34,742 nt of DNA from Cylindrodendrum hubeiense (taxonomy: Eukaryota > Ascomycota > Sordariomycetes > Hypocreales > Nectriaceae): contig JAANBB010000418.1 of assembly GCA_014621425.1 (NCBI GenBank), positions 1-34,742 on the forward strand, given 5' to 3'. Below, one piece after another: positions 1 to 10,237 of the stretch; position 1 is the stretch's first letter; every line of letters begins with the position of its first letter. The position numbers and the translations under genes were made by a program. Under the pieces are notes generated by a model, which ran no database searches, was not told where the DNA came from, and was given only the letters and a program-made list of their open reading frames with translations.

Positions 1-1267
1 CCAAGGACAGAGGCGTTGAAGAGAGGAGAGAGCAAAGTAAAGTACTCTCTAGGGCCAGTGGCTGTAGGTGTAGGTGTGCTTGTTGGGAGGAGGAGGCGGC
101 ACGATATTGATGATGGCAATGACGATGAGACAGGCCGTGGGAGTCGGCCGTGGGAGCCGGCGGCGAGAGCAGCTATAACAGCAACACAACAGCAACGACA
201 GCGAGTGTAGTTGATAAGTAAGAGCAGGTGTTCGGAAAGTGGTGGTGGCCCAGGCGTCAGCAATAATAATGAGAGCAGTGCTAGAGGCCGGAGGATGCGA
301 TGGATTACGGACGACGGATGGATGATGTTATTCCAGCAGTGGGCGCGGGGCGGGACTGGGATGGCGGCGGGTTGGCGGCTTGAAGGGTAGGAGGGCAGGA
401 GGGTGTTGGAGGGGAAGGAGCACACCCCGGCCTCCCAGGCTACCTTCCAGCAAGGGTCATGACCTTGGCTTGCAAGCTTCCAGACTCTTGTGCTTCTTGG
501 GCTTCTTGGGCCGTCTGGGCTGTTTGGGCTTTGTGATTCTAATCCCAACAGGTGCCTTTGTGGCCGTGGCCGTGGCTGTAGCTCTGGCTGTGGCTCTGGG
601 TGTAGCTCTGGCTCTCTCGCTTTCGCTCCCTCTGGCGTGCTGAGATGACGATGGGATGGCAGATGGATACGATGGATACGTGCAAGGCTCGGGGTCTAGT
701 GTAGAACTTGCCAGCTTGGGGCTTGGGCAGTCTGATGAAGTGAGGCTTGCCCCGAACGAGCTTAAGACCGCGGAAAGCAAACCGGACGGCTGGACCGGAC
801 GGCGTCAAACATCCCTTGCTCTCCAACTGCTAGCCCCCCTCGAATGTCCCATCGACAGCCCTCGACAGCCACTCGACCGCCTGGCCGCCACGGACGGCGG
901 CCTGCTGGAGCTGAACTTCTGGAGGCAATAGTGGATCCGGCCGCCGTGGCGTCCGTCAGGGCCGGAGTAACTACTTGTTCCTCCATGGTGCCTGTTTTGG
1001 CATCTCACGTCTGCGGCCGCGCGCTTGGCATCGACGGCGCTCTCACCAGCACCAGAGGCATTTGGAAATGACGGCGACCAGGGGCTGCATCACCGACAGG
1101 CCCGATGGGCGGTGATGCAACGTTTTGGGAGGGGTGTTTGGGGGGGGGTTAGCCAAGCCGCCGGGGGTCTATGCAGACCTGGCCTGCGCTGTCAGACGGC
1201 ATGCCTGTCTCTACCAAATTTGTCTTCCAGCGTTGGGGCTGGACTCTATCCGTCGGGAGGGGAAGAG

Positions 1268-1303
1268 GGTAGGCAAGGTAGGCAAGGTAGGCAAGGTAGG
1301 TAG
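1268..1303. repeat. 9-bp tandem repeat GGTAGGCAA, about 4 copies
   Basis: Three exact copies of GGTAGGCAA are followed by GGTAGGTAG. The reverse complement of this unit (TTGCCTACC, and its one-base variant TTACCTACC) forms the array near 4939-5004, so one repeat family occurs on both strands of this spacer. Confidence 0.85.
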
Positions 1304-1324
1304 AACGAGTGAATCCGTCCATTC

Positions 1325-1348
1325 ATCCAGCCATCCAGCCATCCAGCC
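1325..1348. repeat. 8-bp tandem repeat ATCCAGCC, 3 copies
   Basis: Three perfect head-to-tail copies of ATCCAGCC lie between the GGTAGGCAA array and the pyrimidine tract that begins at 1379. Confidence 0.8.
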
Positions 1349-1378
1349 GTCCCATCCCGCCCATGGCTGCCCCTCCTT

Positions 1379-1443
1379 GACCCTTCACCCTTCACCCTTC
1401 ACTCTTCACCTCCTCCACCTCCTCCACCTCCTCCTCCTCCTCT
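1379..1443. repeat. Pyrimidine tract: CCCTTCA then CTCCAC/CTC repeats
   Basis: About 65 bases are almost pure C/T with scattered A. The tract starts with three copies of the 7-mer CCCTTCA and continues as CTCCAC and CTC triplets. Tracts like this often lie in fungal promoters, but no gene follows directly downstream. The same 7-mer appears inverted at 4146-4176. Confidence 0.75.
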
Positions 1444-4145
1444 GCAAGTGCAGGGGACTAGGGCATAACGCCGGCGTGACAGGGCATCCTGGTGTGACAT
1501 CCGTCCATGGCCTCCCTGGACAAAACATAGTGTAGATGGCGATCTGATAGGGCCCCGTCGACGGGGCCGGGTGAATTGGTTCAACACCTCTCAACTGGCC
1601 CAAGTTACGCCCTACTACGCATGCAGCATCTACTCCCACAAGCACCGGATCCGTCCCAACTTCTGACAACCACCCACACAGCAAACGGCGCCTTGACGCT
1701 TGGATCAGCTGCCGCTCCCGGCGCTACTCGTGGGTCGTCGCGTGGCCCGACCCAACACCGGAGCGCCGCTGTGGCTTCGTTTTTGACTTCCACCCGACAG
1801 TCGACAAGTCTTTGATGCGGGCCTCGGCACCTCGACAACGCCAGCGGCCAGTGGGCCAGTGGCAGCGCCGGCACTGGGCAATGCCCGGTTTTCACCACAC
1901 GCCATCGTGTTTTTGCTCGGCCGGACCGGACGTCTCCCGGACGCGGAGGACCGATGAAAACGGGATTTTCCGATTCCCATTCCATTCGCCAATCACTCGT
2001 CGGCCAAGTACAGATTGCCTCCGCGGCCAAGCGGTTCCTGGACCATCCTATCGATCCTCGTCTTATGTGTCTTATGTGGTCAGGGCTTAATTAAGCACTA
2101 GGGAGGGTTCGGGCCAACCTGAAGCACAGGCCAGACGAGAAACGGCATGCGTTGCAAGTGTGAAGGCATAGCAACGCCAGGCCCTGCAGCAAGCATTGCC
2201 CCGTCCAGGGCCTCAGCTGTGATTTAGGATCAGCCCCGAGTGCTCCGACCGGCTAATGTCTCGGAGCTCTCTCTCTCTTTGGGGGCTGTGAATTGATCCA
2301 TCCCTTGCTCTGCCTCGTTGTTAGGGTGCTGCGCACTCGGCCGCTAATAAGCATCTGTTGACTGATGGGGCCATGTTGCCAGCCTGACACACGGAAGGCG
2401 CCTCAGGAGCGAGCCACACGATCCATCTGCAAGAGTTCAGAGACTGCTTGATGTACGATGTATCGGTGTCTTACCTCACGTGGCATTCCACACTCGGCTC
2501 CGATGACCGACAGCAAGATGACTCTTGTTTGAAGCTTCATTGGCAAGTGTCCCTGGGTGCTGCAGGTGTCCAGGCAAGCATCCCATGACAGATGCGTGTC
2601 AACAAGGGCGGGCACCCGCCACTTTGCTTTGTTACACGGATCGGGAGCTTCCCGTCAAACCCTTGCCCAGGTTCTAGAAGGATGTCAGCAGCAGTGAACA
2701 AAACAGGAAATGATTGGGCGGTTCGCATTTCCGTTTGTCGTTCATCTACCAGCCAATGTAGGCATTTGCATCAGGGATCTCACTTCACCCCCTTTGGACA
2801 CAGCCCTTTGACAGCAGCGCGGTACTGGGCCCCAAGTTAAGATGACAAGTCATGTTGGTACCATGATGATCTTCCCTGGACTGGTCAACCCGAACCCGCC
2901 CAGCCAACACTCGACTCCACAGGAGGGACCCGGGTGCAAGGGATCCGGACAATCTTGAGGCTGGCACACTCTCAAGTAGAGCACGTCCACAGAGCGGCTG
3001 CATGGCACCCCCAAACGCCCAAAGGGGGGGGGTGGCCCAGCAGATGCAGCGGCTCCGTCGTTCATCTAACCAATCCTAGAGCATACAAGAGCGATGATAT
3101 CTCTATTTGTCGTATCAGTCGTACATATCAATGTCACCCATTGGGCCAGGTACGATAATGATGGCCGGCGGCTGTTTTGCTCTGTCGCATCATTAGCACC
3201 CGGCGCCTTGGCCCTGGGCTGAAAGAACTTTGTATGTTGCGTACGTAACCCCGTCCTTGTGTCCCAAGGAATGGAGTTAGTTATCAACTTGACCATCTCT
3301 GGCAAAGATCGCGAGGCTCGTGTTAGATTTTCGATATTGCCGGGAAGATCCCTCTGACGGCGAGGCCTCGGTGACAGAGAATGCTCAAAGCTTGACGCCA
3401 GTCGAGAAGGATTTTCCCCCGGGAAGTGCTCATTCGTCCGAGTCGAGGGGTGCCTTGCTTGACGGCGACTGAAATACACCGGGGAAGGCAAGGGGTCGGG
3501 AACAGGGGTCCAGCGCGGTCTTTTCCGTAAGTGCACACGCCCGGGGTCTTGAGGAGCTGCGTACTATGGCATCGTGGCAAATCTCCAATCTCAATTCAGG
3601 ATGGGAAAATCGAGAGGCCCGTCATCAGCTTTGCCGCGACCGGCTCCGTACTGGGTAGCGTCTGGACAGTGTCTGGACTAGGTTAACAAGGGCTTGGGAC
3701 CAGTCATGGCCAGTCATGGCCAGAGGGGAAGAGCGGCATCGCGTTCTCACCCCGGCACTCGACCAGCTCGATTTGCAGCCTTGACGTCGTGCGGATGTCG
3801 AAGTGGCCTGACAAGGAAGCAAGACGCCATCCAACGAGCCTTAGAGTGGTGCTAGAGGTGGCGCCGGCGTCTACCCACGACCCGGAGCGTGGGGACCGCA
3901 AGCGCCCTGGCCAGCCAGAGCGAGGCAGAGCATGTCAGCGCCGGGGTGCGGAGTGATGATGACCCCAGTCCCTGGCTGGAAATGGAAATATGACGGTCGT
4001 CTTGGCATCAACCCAGCTCCGGGGGTCAGGGATCCGGCTGGGGTCTACGGGTCTAGAAGCCTTCTGTCTGTTTGAGCCCTGAGGGTGGAGGGTGGGCTCA
4101 GTGGACTCACCAGTGCACTTAGTGTGCGCGGTGGAGAGCGGCATG

Positions 4146-4176
4146 CGGGTGAGGGTGAAGGGTGAAGGGTGAAGGG
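4146..4176. repeat. 7-bp tandem repeat GGGTGAA (inverted copy of the 1379 unit)
   Basis: Three exact copies of GGGTGAA from 4153, plus partial flanking units. This is the reverse complement of the CCCTTCA unit at 1379-1400. Confidence 0.8.
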
Positions 4177-4386
4177 AGAGACAGCCGGTGAGCCCAAGAC
4201 GTACCACCTACGTAATCCGTCTCGGGTTTTTTCCCACCGCGGCAAACCGTAGAGGTTGTAGAGGGACGGACGGACGGCTTTACTTGACAGAACGAAAGGT
4301 CACACGCATCGAGAACGGCCTTTTAGCAGGCCAGATATCATGCTGCAATCATACCTAGATGCCCACCTAGCAACGTTATACTACCT

Positions 4387-4567
4387 AGGTAGGTAGGTAG
4401 GTGGGTAGGTATGCATACCAAGGTACGGATATGAATGTTTTCAATTCTCGGCCCTGCAACCCCCGCTAATTGAAACCCCGACCAAACAATTCCCACCTAC
4501 CTAACCTACCTAATCATCCTCTACCTCGTACCTCGTACTCCGTACTTGTACCTAGGTAGGTAGGTAA
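4387..4567. repeat. AGGT/ACCT simple-repeat cluster
   Basis: An AGGT array lies at 4387-4410, ACCT-rich sequence at about 4493-4512, and a CCTAGG-centred AGGT run at 4548-4567. Because units on the two strands face each other (ACCT...AGGT), single-stranded DNA here could form hairpins. I see no coding potential. Confidence 0.75.
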
Positions 4568-4938
4568 CTTACTGGGTGGGGACTGACCGGCTTCTGGCCA
4601 CGGCCATGGCCATCTGCAGTCTCCCATTTCACCCACTTTTTGGCCGCTCTTTGGGGGTGGCTCCTCGATGGCTTCCCCGAAAGGCCAAGGCCCAAACAGG
4701 AACTGGCATGTATCTGCGGGTGCGGGTGGGCATCCTTGGCGGATGTCCCTCCAACCCCTGTCGCTCACTTGGACCTAATCATTACATCTTGCATTATGGC
4801 ACCCCTGGGCCGCATCCCAAAGTGCGGAAGTACGTATCGCTGCTGCTACGGACGTACGTAGTACCACTACATACCTTACCTACCTGCCTTAGTATGCACA
4901 GATTACTGCTCCTCACTTACCCGCATGTTGATTGCCCT

Positions 4939-5040
4939 GCCTACCTTGCCTACCTTACCTTACCTACCTTACCTACCTTACCTACCTTACCTACCTTACC
5001 TACCTACCTGGCACCTAGCACCTAGCACCTAGCACATAGC
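4939..5040. repeat. 9-bp TTACCTACC array followed by 7-bp GCACCTA array
   Basis: A TTGCCTACC copy and a partial unit lead into five exact TTACCTACC copies (4960-5004). These are followed by three GCACCTA copies and one GCACATA variant (5011-5038). The two arrays nearly touch and share the core ACCTA, which suggests slippage from a common seed. Confidence 0.9.
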
Positions 5041-5344
5041 ACTACACATATCGGCCTCGACAGCACAAGATCATCTCCGATGGCCGCCCCACATCCGCGT
5101 CTTTTTTAGTTCGTCCTGGTCAATTTCTCTGCCCGACTGGCTGCCGATGCCGATAACATACCAAGGTTGCGAGACTGGCGAGACCGGCACTCACTGGCAC
5201 TCACTGGTTTGTCTCGATGGCTCTCTTCGGTGACGCGCTCCGGCAAGCGTCAGCGCCCATTGGACCGGACCGCAAGTGAAGCTCAAGTTCGCGGAGGTTG
5301 AGAAGGGGGGACGGATCCCGCCCACGGCCCCACGGACGGAGGCT

Positions 5345-5395
5345 GCAGAGGACAAGGCGGCAGAGGACAAGGCGGCAGAGGGCGAGGCGGCAGAG
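5345..5395. repeat. 15-bp tandem repeat GCAGAGGACAAGGCG, about 3 copies
   Basis: Two exact 15-bp copies, one copy with two changes and a partial fourth. The length is a multiple of three, so one frame reads a short AAEDK-like peptide repeat, but the surrounding frame looks noncoding and I do not call a gene. Confidence 0.8.
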
Positions 5396-6382
5396 CCCTT
5401 TTTCGCTGTCTTGCCTCTCGTTCCTCCAATTTCCCAGGATCTGACCCTGCAAGCCGGCGGCCACCCGCCCGCACCTGCTCAGCCCAACTTATCGGCCTCT
5501 CGAGTCTTGGCCTCGCCCTCTGCGGTGTCTGTGCTGCTGCGCTGCTGCGTCCTGCCCGGCCCTGGCCTGGCCCTGCAGATGGGGCGCGCGCGTGTGTCAT
5601 AACACATGCGTGAGGGTGAGGGCGGATGGTCCAGCGTCGATGTGAGAGACTAGAGCCCAGAGGTGCGCGTGTGTGTGGGGCGCCGTCATTCAGGACCGAC
5701 CTCACGCCAACAGGCATTCCGCGCGAGCGGGGGATTGCAAGCCCTGGCCCGTCGCCGCCACGCCCATGCTGAATCATCGAGACTTGGTCCCAATGGGCGA
5801 GCTACTGTACCTACTGTGACCCTACTGTACTCTGTGCTGTGTGCTGCGTGCCATGTACCCACGTACTGTGTGTGGTACTGCGTACCTGGTATGCCAGTGG
5901 TGGGTGCCAGTGGTGGGTAACCTATTTTTGGGTCGCCCGCCCGCACTGCTGCTCATCGTCCTGTGGGATTGGGCCAGCATGAACAGGTAGGTGTACCAAG
6001 CATGCCACCGAGATCCAGCGCCGGTGCCAGCACCCGGAACATGGAGTACGGAGCGCGGCATACCGACGGCGGCACACACACGCTACCATGTGTGTGCTAT
6101 GGTACCTCTAAGATGGACGCTTACAGAGACGTCCCCTGTCGCAACTCCCAATTGCTCACCATCCATGTTAGTTGCCGACCGCATTGGGACGCCCATCCAG
6201 TGAAATGCCTCCCAGCATCTGCCTGTCGCCGGGTACGCCACGAGTCAGTCACCGGAAACATAGACGGAAACAGGAAATGGTGGTGTGGATGTGAGTGCGT
6301 TCCCGGTGGCCTCGGGGTGATCAGTGCGGGAGCACCTCGTCCCTTCTCCTGCACGGCTGCACAGAGCTGAGAGAGAGTGCAT

Positions 6383-6433
6383 GGCGAAAGTACTGGGCGA
6401 AAAGTACTGGGCGAAAAGTACTGGGCGAAAGTG
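6383..6433. repeat. 14-bp tandem repeat GGGCGAAAAGTACT
   Basis: Two full exact copies are flanked by near-full copies that have one A fewer. Each unit contains the palindrome AGTACT. No gene lies within 1.9 kb downstream. Confidence 0.85.
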
Positions 6434-7301
6434 TTGACTGCAGCCTGGCTCGAGCGGATTGACGGGAGCCTTCCCGACATTGCCGGCCTCACTCCTCCTA
6501 CCCTTACCCTAGAGGGGGTTTGCACTTCGCACGCGCGCCTGAGCAGATCAGCTAGGAACATGGGACGACGATGGTCTTCAGCTCTAAGCCTCCAGCTGCG
6601 CAGAGCGGGCAGATCATTTTAGGGCCTAGAGATTGCAGCCAATGTGCGCAAGATTGACCGTTCGTTCCGCGGCGAGACTACGGCGTACCACCGATCTACA
6701 ACAGCATTAGGTAGTGTGGTTGAGTGCGGAAACACGTAAGACGTAACACGACGGCGTTTAAAGACCGCACGGCGAGATGAGAGCGGATGCGCCTCCTAGA
6801 TCGGGGTGGATTTTTTCTTTTTTTCCTTTTCTTCTGGCGTCACCAAAAGACCAAAAGACGCTACCCCAGTCCAGCTGAGGTGACAACCGTTCCAGGGACG
6901 ATACGGAGTCTACGGTCCTCGAGTGAGCCGCGCTGGATCAGCCACGAGGACATTCCGGGAAACGGGGAGACGCAGTTGACCGCCCTTCGGGACTCAGGCT
7001 CGCCAATTCCTACGTATCAGAGCTCGTTGGTGGCGGCTCGCTAAAAACGGGATGGGAAGCAGGAGGCTAAGAATGTTGGTTCCTTTCGCTGTTCGCCCGG
7101 AGCGGCTTGGGGGACCTCGACACGTATTCTCTCTCTGCAGGTGTTGGACTGAGACCGGCAGGATGGGGTGATGTGACGGGGGATCGCGATTGTGCGGTAC
7201 GTGCATCGCTGGCATCCCCCGGCCACAGTCGACGACCCGATCTGTAAAGCCCAAACCTGTAAATCCCATTCATCATTTTCAGCTGTCGTGTGTGTGTTCG
7301 T

Positions 7302-7313
7302 CCCCCCCCCCCC
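7302..7313. repeat. C12 homopolymer
   Basis: A run of 12 C lies in a CT-rich stretch that continues to about 7327. Similar G runs lie near 1140 and 3027. Homopolymers of this length are prone to sequencing and assembly length errors. Confidence 0.7.
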
Positions 7314-7717
7314 TCCATTCCCCCCACATAGCCACACACAGGTACGGGAACAAGCATGGCTACAGGAATCGCCACTCTCGGGACCCGTTGGCACGCTTAG
7401 ACACTTACAGCACAGTTCCCGCACACAGCTGCAAACACACAGACAGTACAGTAGGACCGAGAGCCAACTTGCAAGTGCGCGCCTCAATTGTGCAGCTGGA
7501 GTCCAGAGCCGGTGGATACTTTTCGCATCAATGGGCATCCTGGCTGCATGGTGCCGTCCCCGGAGAGGGCTGGCCGAACTACCCTGTACCTGACAGTGTA
7601 AATCTTGCGTGAACCATCAAATCACCCGCCGACGCTCCCCACCATGACGCAGCGTAGATGCTTGCACATGTTAATTTAAGGCGGATGGATGGAGTGCGTG
7701 CCGTCTTCAACGCCAAC

Positions 7718-7816
7718 CACCTATCAGCCACCTATCAGCCACCTATTAGCCACCCATCAATCACCTATCAATCACCTAACGACCACCTATCGACCAGCTG
7801 TCAACCACCCATCAAG
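7718..7816. repeat. Degenerate 11-bp tandem array, 9 units
   Basis: Nine consecutive 11-bp units fit the consensus CACCTATCARY. The first two are identical (CACCTATCAGC), and divergence increases to the right through CACCCATCAAT, CACCTAACGAC and CAGCTGTCAAC. The array is exactly 99 bp with no indels. It lies about 580 bp upstream of the MOSC start codon, so it is in its promoter or distal upstream region. Confidence 0.88.
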
Positions 7817-8125
7817 GCAAGGTGTCAATCTTGTCTCACATAGCACGTCCTCTCCATTCCTCGCCTTGAACCCTGAACCACCCATCGGGACGCAATGACA
7901 CTGTCGCTCACTTTCACTTGCCACCGTCACAGTCACAGTCAGTCACGGCTCAAACGGTCAATGCGCCACGCCCTGCAGCGCTCAGACGTTGGGGGGGAAC
8001 GGGGGCGCGGCAGGCGTTTGAGAAGTGGGCCTATCAGGCCTATCAAGCCGGCGAGTTGTGAGACAGACTACGGACGAAGTTTAACAACACTTCGCTTGAA
8101 TCTGGAATCTGGAAACTGCTTCGCA

Positions 8126-8188
8126 GCAACTGAGCAACTGAGCAACCGAGCAACTGAGCAACTGAGCAACCGAGCAACTGAGCAACTG
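8126..8188. repeat. 8-bp tandem repeat TGAGCAAC in the MOSC gene upstream region
   Basis: About seven copies of TGAGCAAC or CGAGCAAC. The C variant appears at every third unit, so there is a 24-bp higher-order period. The array ends about 210 bp before the MOSC start codon and may lie in the 5' leader. On the minus strand it reads as a repetitive Leu/Ser/Cys peptide that is not a real protein. Confidence 0.88.
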
Positions 8189-8325
8189 CCACACACACAT
8201 AGGTAGCCTGCCATATAGCAAACCACACCAGAAGCAGCCGCGCCCACCGAGATCCCGTCCGCCCATCGGCCCATCTGCCATCGGCCTATCTACCCATCCG
8301 CGCTGCAATTCATCTTCCGCCGTCG

Positions 8326-8347
8326 CCACCGCCGCCGCCGCCGCCGT
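8326..8347. repeat. CCG trinucleotide tract in the MOSC leader
   Basis: Six or more consecutive CCG/GCC triplets lie about 50 bp upstream of the MOSC ATG, preceded by several CCCATC-like motifs. It is probably transcribed 5' UTR. Confidence 0.6.
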
Positions 8348-8395
8348 TGAGATAGCTGCATCTGCACCTGCGTGCGAGCCCATCTGGCCATTCAA

Positions 8396-9992
8396 ATGTC
8401 CCAACCCGGATCGGGCGCTTTTGGCCTGCAGAGCCAGCTTGCACACGCCGCGCATGGCTCCGCCCTCGCCCAGAGGCTCGGCCACTTCTCGACGACAACG
8501 CTGCCCGCGTTTGTCCGCCAGCTGGACGCTGTCTCGCTCATCCTGCTCCTTGTCACCGTCGTCGCCTTCGTGGCCCCCATCTTTATCCTCTTCCCGCCCA
8601 TCCCGGTCGAGCGCAGCGATGCCCTCCGCCAGACCCACTCCAGGCTCGGCCTGCCGCCGAAGCGCACCAACCTCCGGGACCAGATGTCGCCCGTCCACCG
8701 CGTCCAGCCCGGCCAGCCTGCCAAGGTACAGAGCTTGTACATCTACCCGATAAAGTCGTGCAAAGGTATCGAGCTCGCCCGCAGCAAGGTGCTGTCGTCT
8801 GGCCTTGAGTATGACCGCATGTACACCTTTGCCCAGTTGCGGACTCCCGCCCCCGGCGCCGCTGGCCGCGCCGGGCATCAGCAGACCAAGCCCGTGTGGG
8901 AGTTCCTGACGCTGAGGCAGCTGCCTCTTTTGGCCAATGTCAAGGTTGACCTCTGGACACCTGACTCCGCAAAAACCAGCAGGCTGCTGGGCAAGGTCGA
9001 TGATGCCTTTCTTGTCGTCAGGTTCCCATGGATGGACCGCGGCCTGCGAGGCCTGGCGCAGTGGATGTCGGCAAAGATCAGTCGGGGCCTCCATGCCACG
9101 CCTGAGAAGGAATTTATGTTGCCAGTCTCATTTCCCTCCGATCAAGAAATCAAGGCTCGCGGGTACACGTTTGCAGACGTCAAGATCTGGAAAGACGTTG
9201 CATTCGCGCTCAATGTGGAAACTGAGATACCCCCGCAGCTGACCCAGTATCTGGGTGTCAAGCATCGCCTCGGCCTGTTCAGGATGGACCCGTCCAAGCG
9301 GAGAGAGGTCCACGGCTGCGCGCAGCCCGAAAGCGTGCTTGGTTATCAGCCTGCCGTCGACTTCCATGATGGTGTAAGCCTCTAATCTAACCATATCAAG
9401 GGCGTTTTGATTGACAATCTACCAGTTCCCCCTCCACCTGCTTAGCTTGGCCAGCATGCAGAACCTCGACACCCTGCTCCTCAAGGACGAGACCATCAAG
9501 GAACTCGATGCACGTCGATTCAGGGCCAACATAATTAGTGCGCCGCCCCCCGAACCCCTTGCCTTAGCTTCGCAGACTAACTGATCTACCTAAGCTTCCG
9601 GGAGCGAAGAATACGAGGAAGAAACCTGGAAGGTCATCAACCTCAAACACCCGTCCACCAACGAGGCTTGCCAGTTCGACGTTGCTTGCCGGACCGTTCG
9701 GTAAGTTGCACCCCCTGCCAAATGCCCAAACAATAACCCAACTGATCAATTCAGGTGCAAGCTGCCCAACGTCGATCCTGAAACCGGTATCCGCCACAAG
9801 GTCGAGCCCGACCGCGCGCTAAGGAAATTCCGCGATGTCGATGAGGGCGCTCCCAAGATGGGATGCATGGGGATGCAATTGTGTCCCATGTTCCCCAATG
9901 CCGGGAACCCTGACGAGCGTGAAGCTTACATTGAAGTCGGCATGAGCATTGACGTCGTGAAACGTGGTTCGCATCTCTACGTCAAACAGTAG
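8396..9992 (+). CDS. Membrane-anchored MOSC domain protein, mARC-like
   Basis: Four exons: 8396-9373, 9426-9537, 9595-9700 and 9755-9992. The introns of 52, 57 and 54 bp have GT-AG ends. The product is 477 aa. Residues about 45-67 form one hydrophobic segment, then a linker, then the MOSC N-terminal beta-barrel from about 110 with the family motif YPIKSCKG (117-124). The MOSC core follows in the last third. In exon 4 the sequence RC(400)KLPNVDPETG matches the mARC/YiiM-type site where a Cys coordinates the molybdenum of the cofactor. Family knowledge: mARC proteins sit on outer membranes and reduce N-hydroxylated compounds with cytochrome b5 and its reductase. I infer a similar N-oxygenated-substrate reductase, anchored by the N-terminal TM. 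Its substrate and exact membrane are unknown. It is convergent with SMC2; the stop codons are about 245 bp apart. Confidence 0.92.
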
Positions 9993-10237
9993 CATGTACT
10001 AGTACAGGAATCGTGGCGTCGGGATAATTAAAATGTATCAACAGTTTGCATTGATTCAAAACGGAAAACCCTCATTTATTATCATGTCCTCATTACATCG
10101 ATCGATATCTTATCAAACCACCAACGCTGCCCTCCCATGCCCTCCCATGCCCGACCCACGCCTCGTGTACAAACACGCCCATATGTTCCGTCATTCCTCA
10201 TTGACACGCCATTCACACGCCGAATAACTCTGTGACA

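Larger units (their letters stand above)
1..8395. other. Gene-free, repeat-rich intergenic region (8.4 kb)
   Basis: I found no reading frame here with a recognisable domain, good codon use or a credible exon chain. The open frames are short, overlap on several strands and are rich in Arg, Ser, Pro and His, as expected from GC-rich noncoding DNA. The region holds several tandem repeats (listed separately), long C and G runs near 1140, 3027 and 7302, and pyrimidine-rich stretches. The first 60 bases are purine-rich, so pyrimidine-rich on the minus strand, which is typical of a fungal promoter or leader. A gene running leftward off the window on the minus strand is therefore possible, but none of its coding sequence is visible. 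A long promoter, an unannotated noncoding transcript or decayed repeats could fill the rest. Confidence 0.6.

Noticed and set aside
1379..1443. Possible telomere-like or CRISPR-like array
   Set aside because: Units are simple 7-mers and triplets without spacers, not TTAGGG, and the host is a fungus. It is microsatellite DNA.
5276..5602. Open frame with AAEDK-type peptide repeat
   Set aside because: The repeat is the 15-bp tandem array read in frame; the flanks look noncoding and no exon chain can be built.
8081..9094. Open frame of 337 codons on the minus strand
   Set aside because: It lies opposite the first MOSC exon, begins in the 8-bp repeat, and its composition follows from the codon bias of the real gene. 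No domain.
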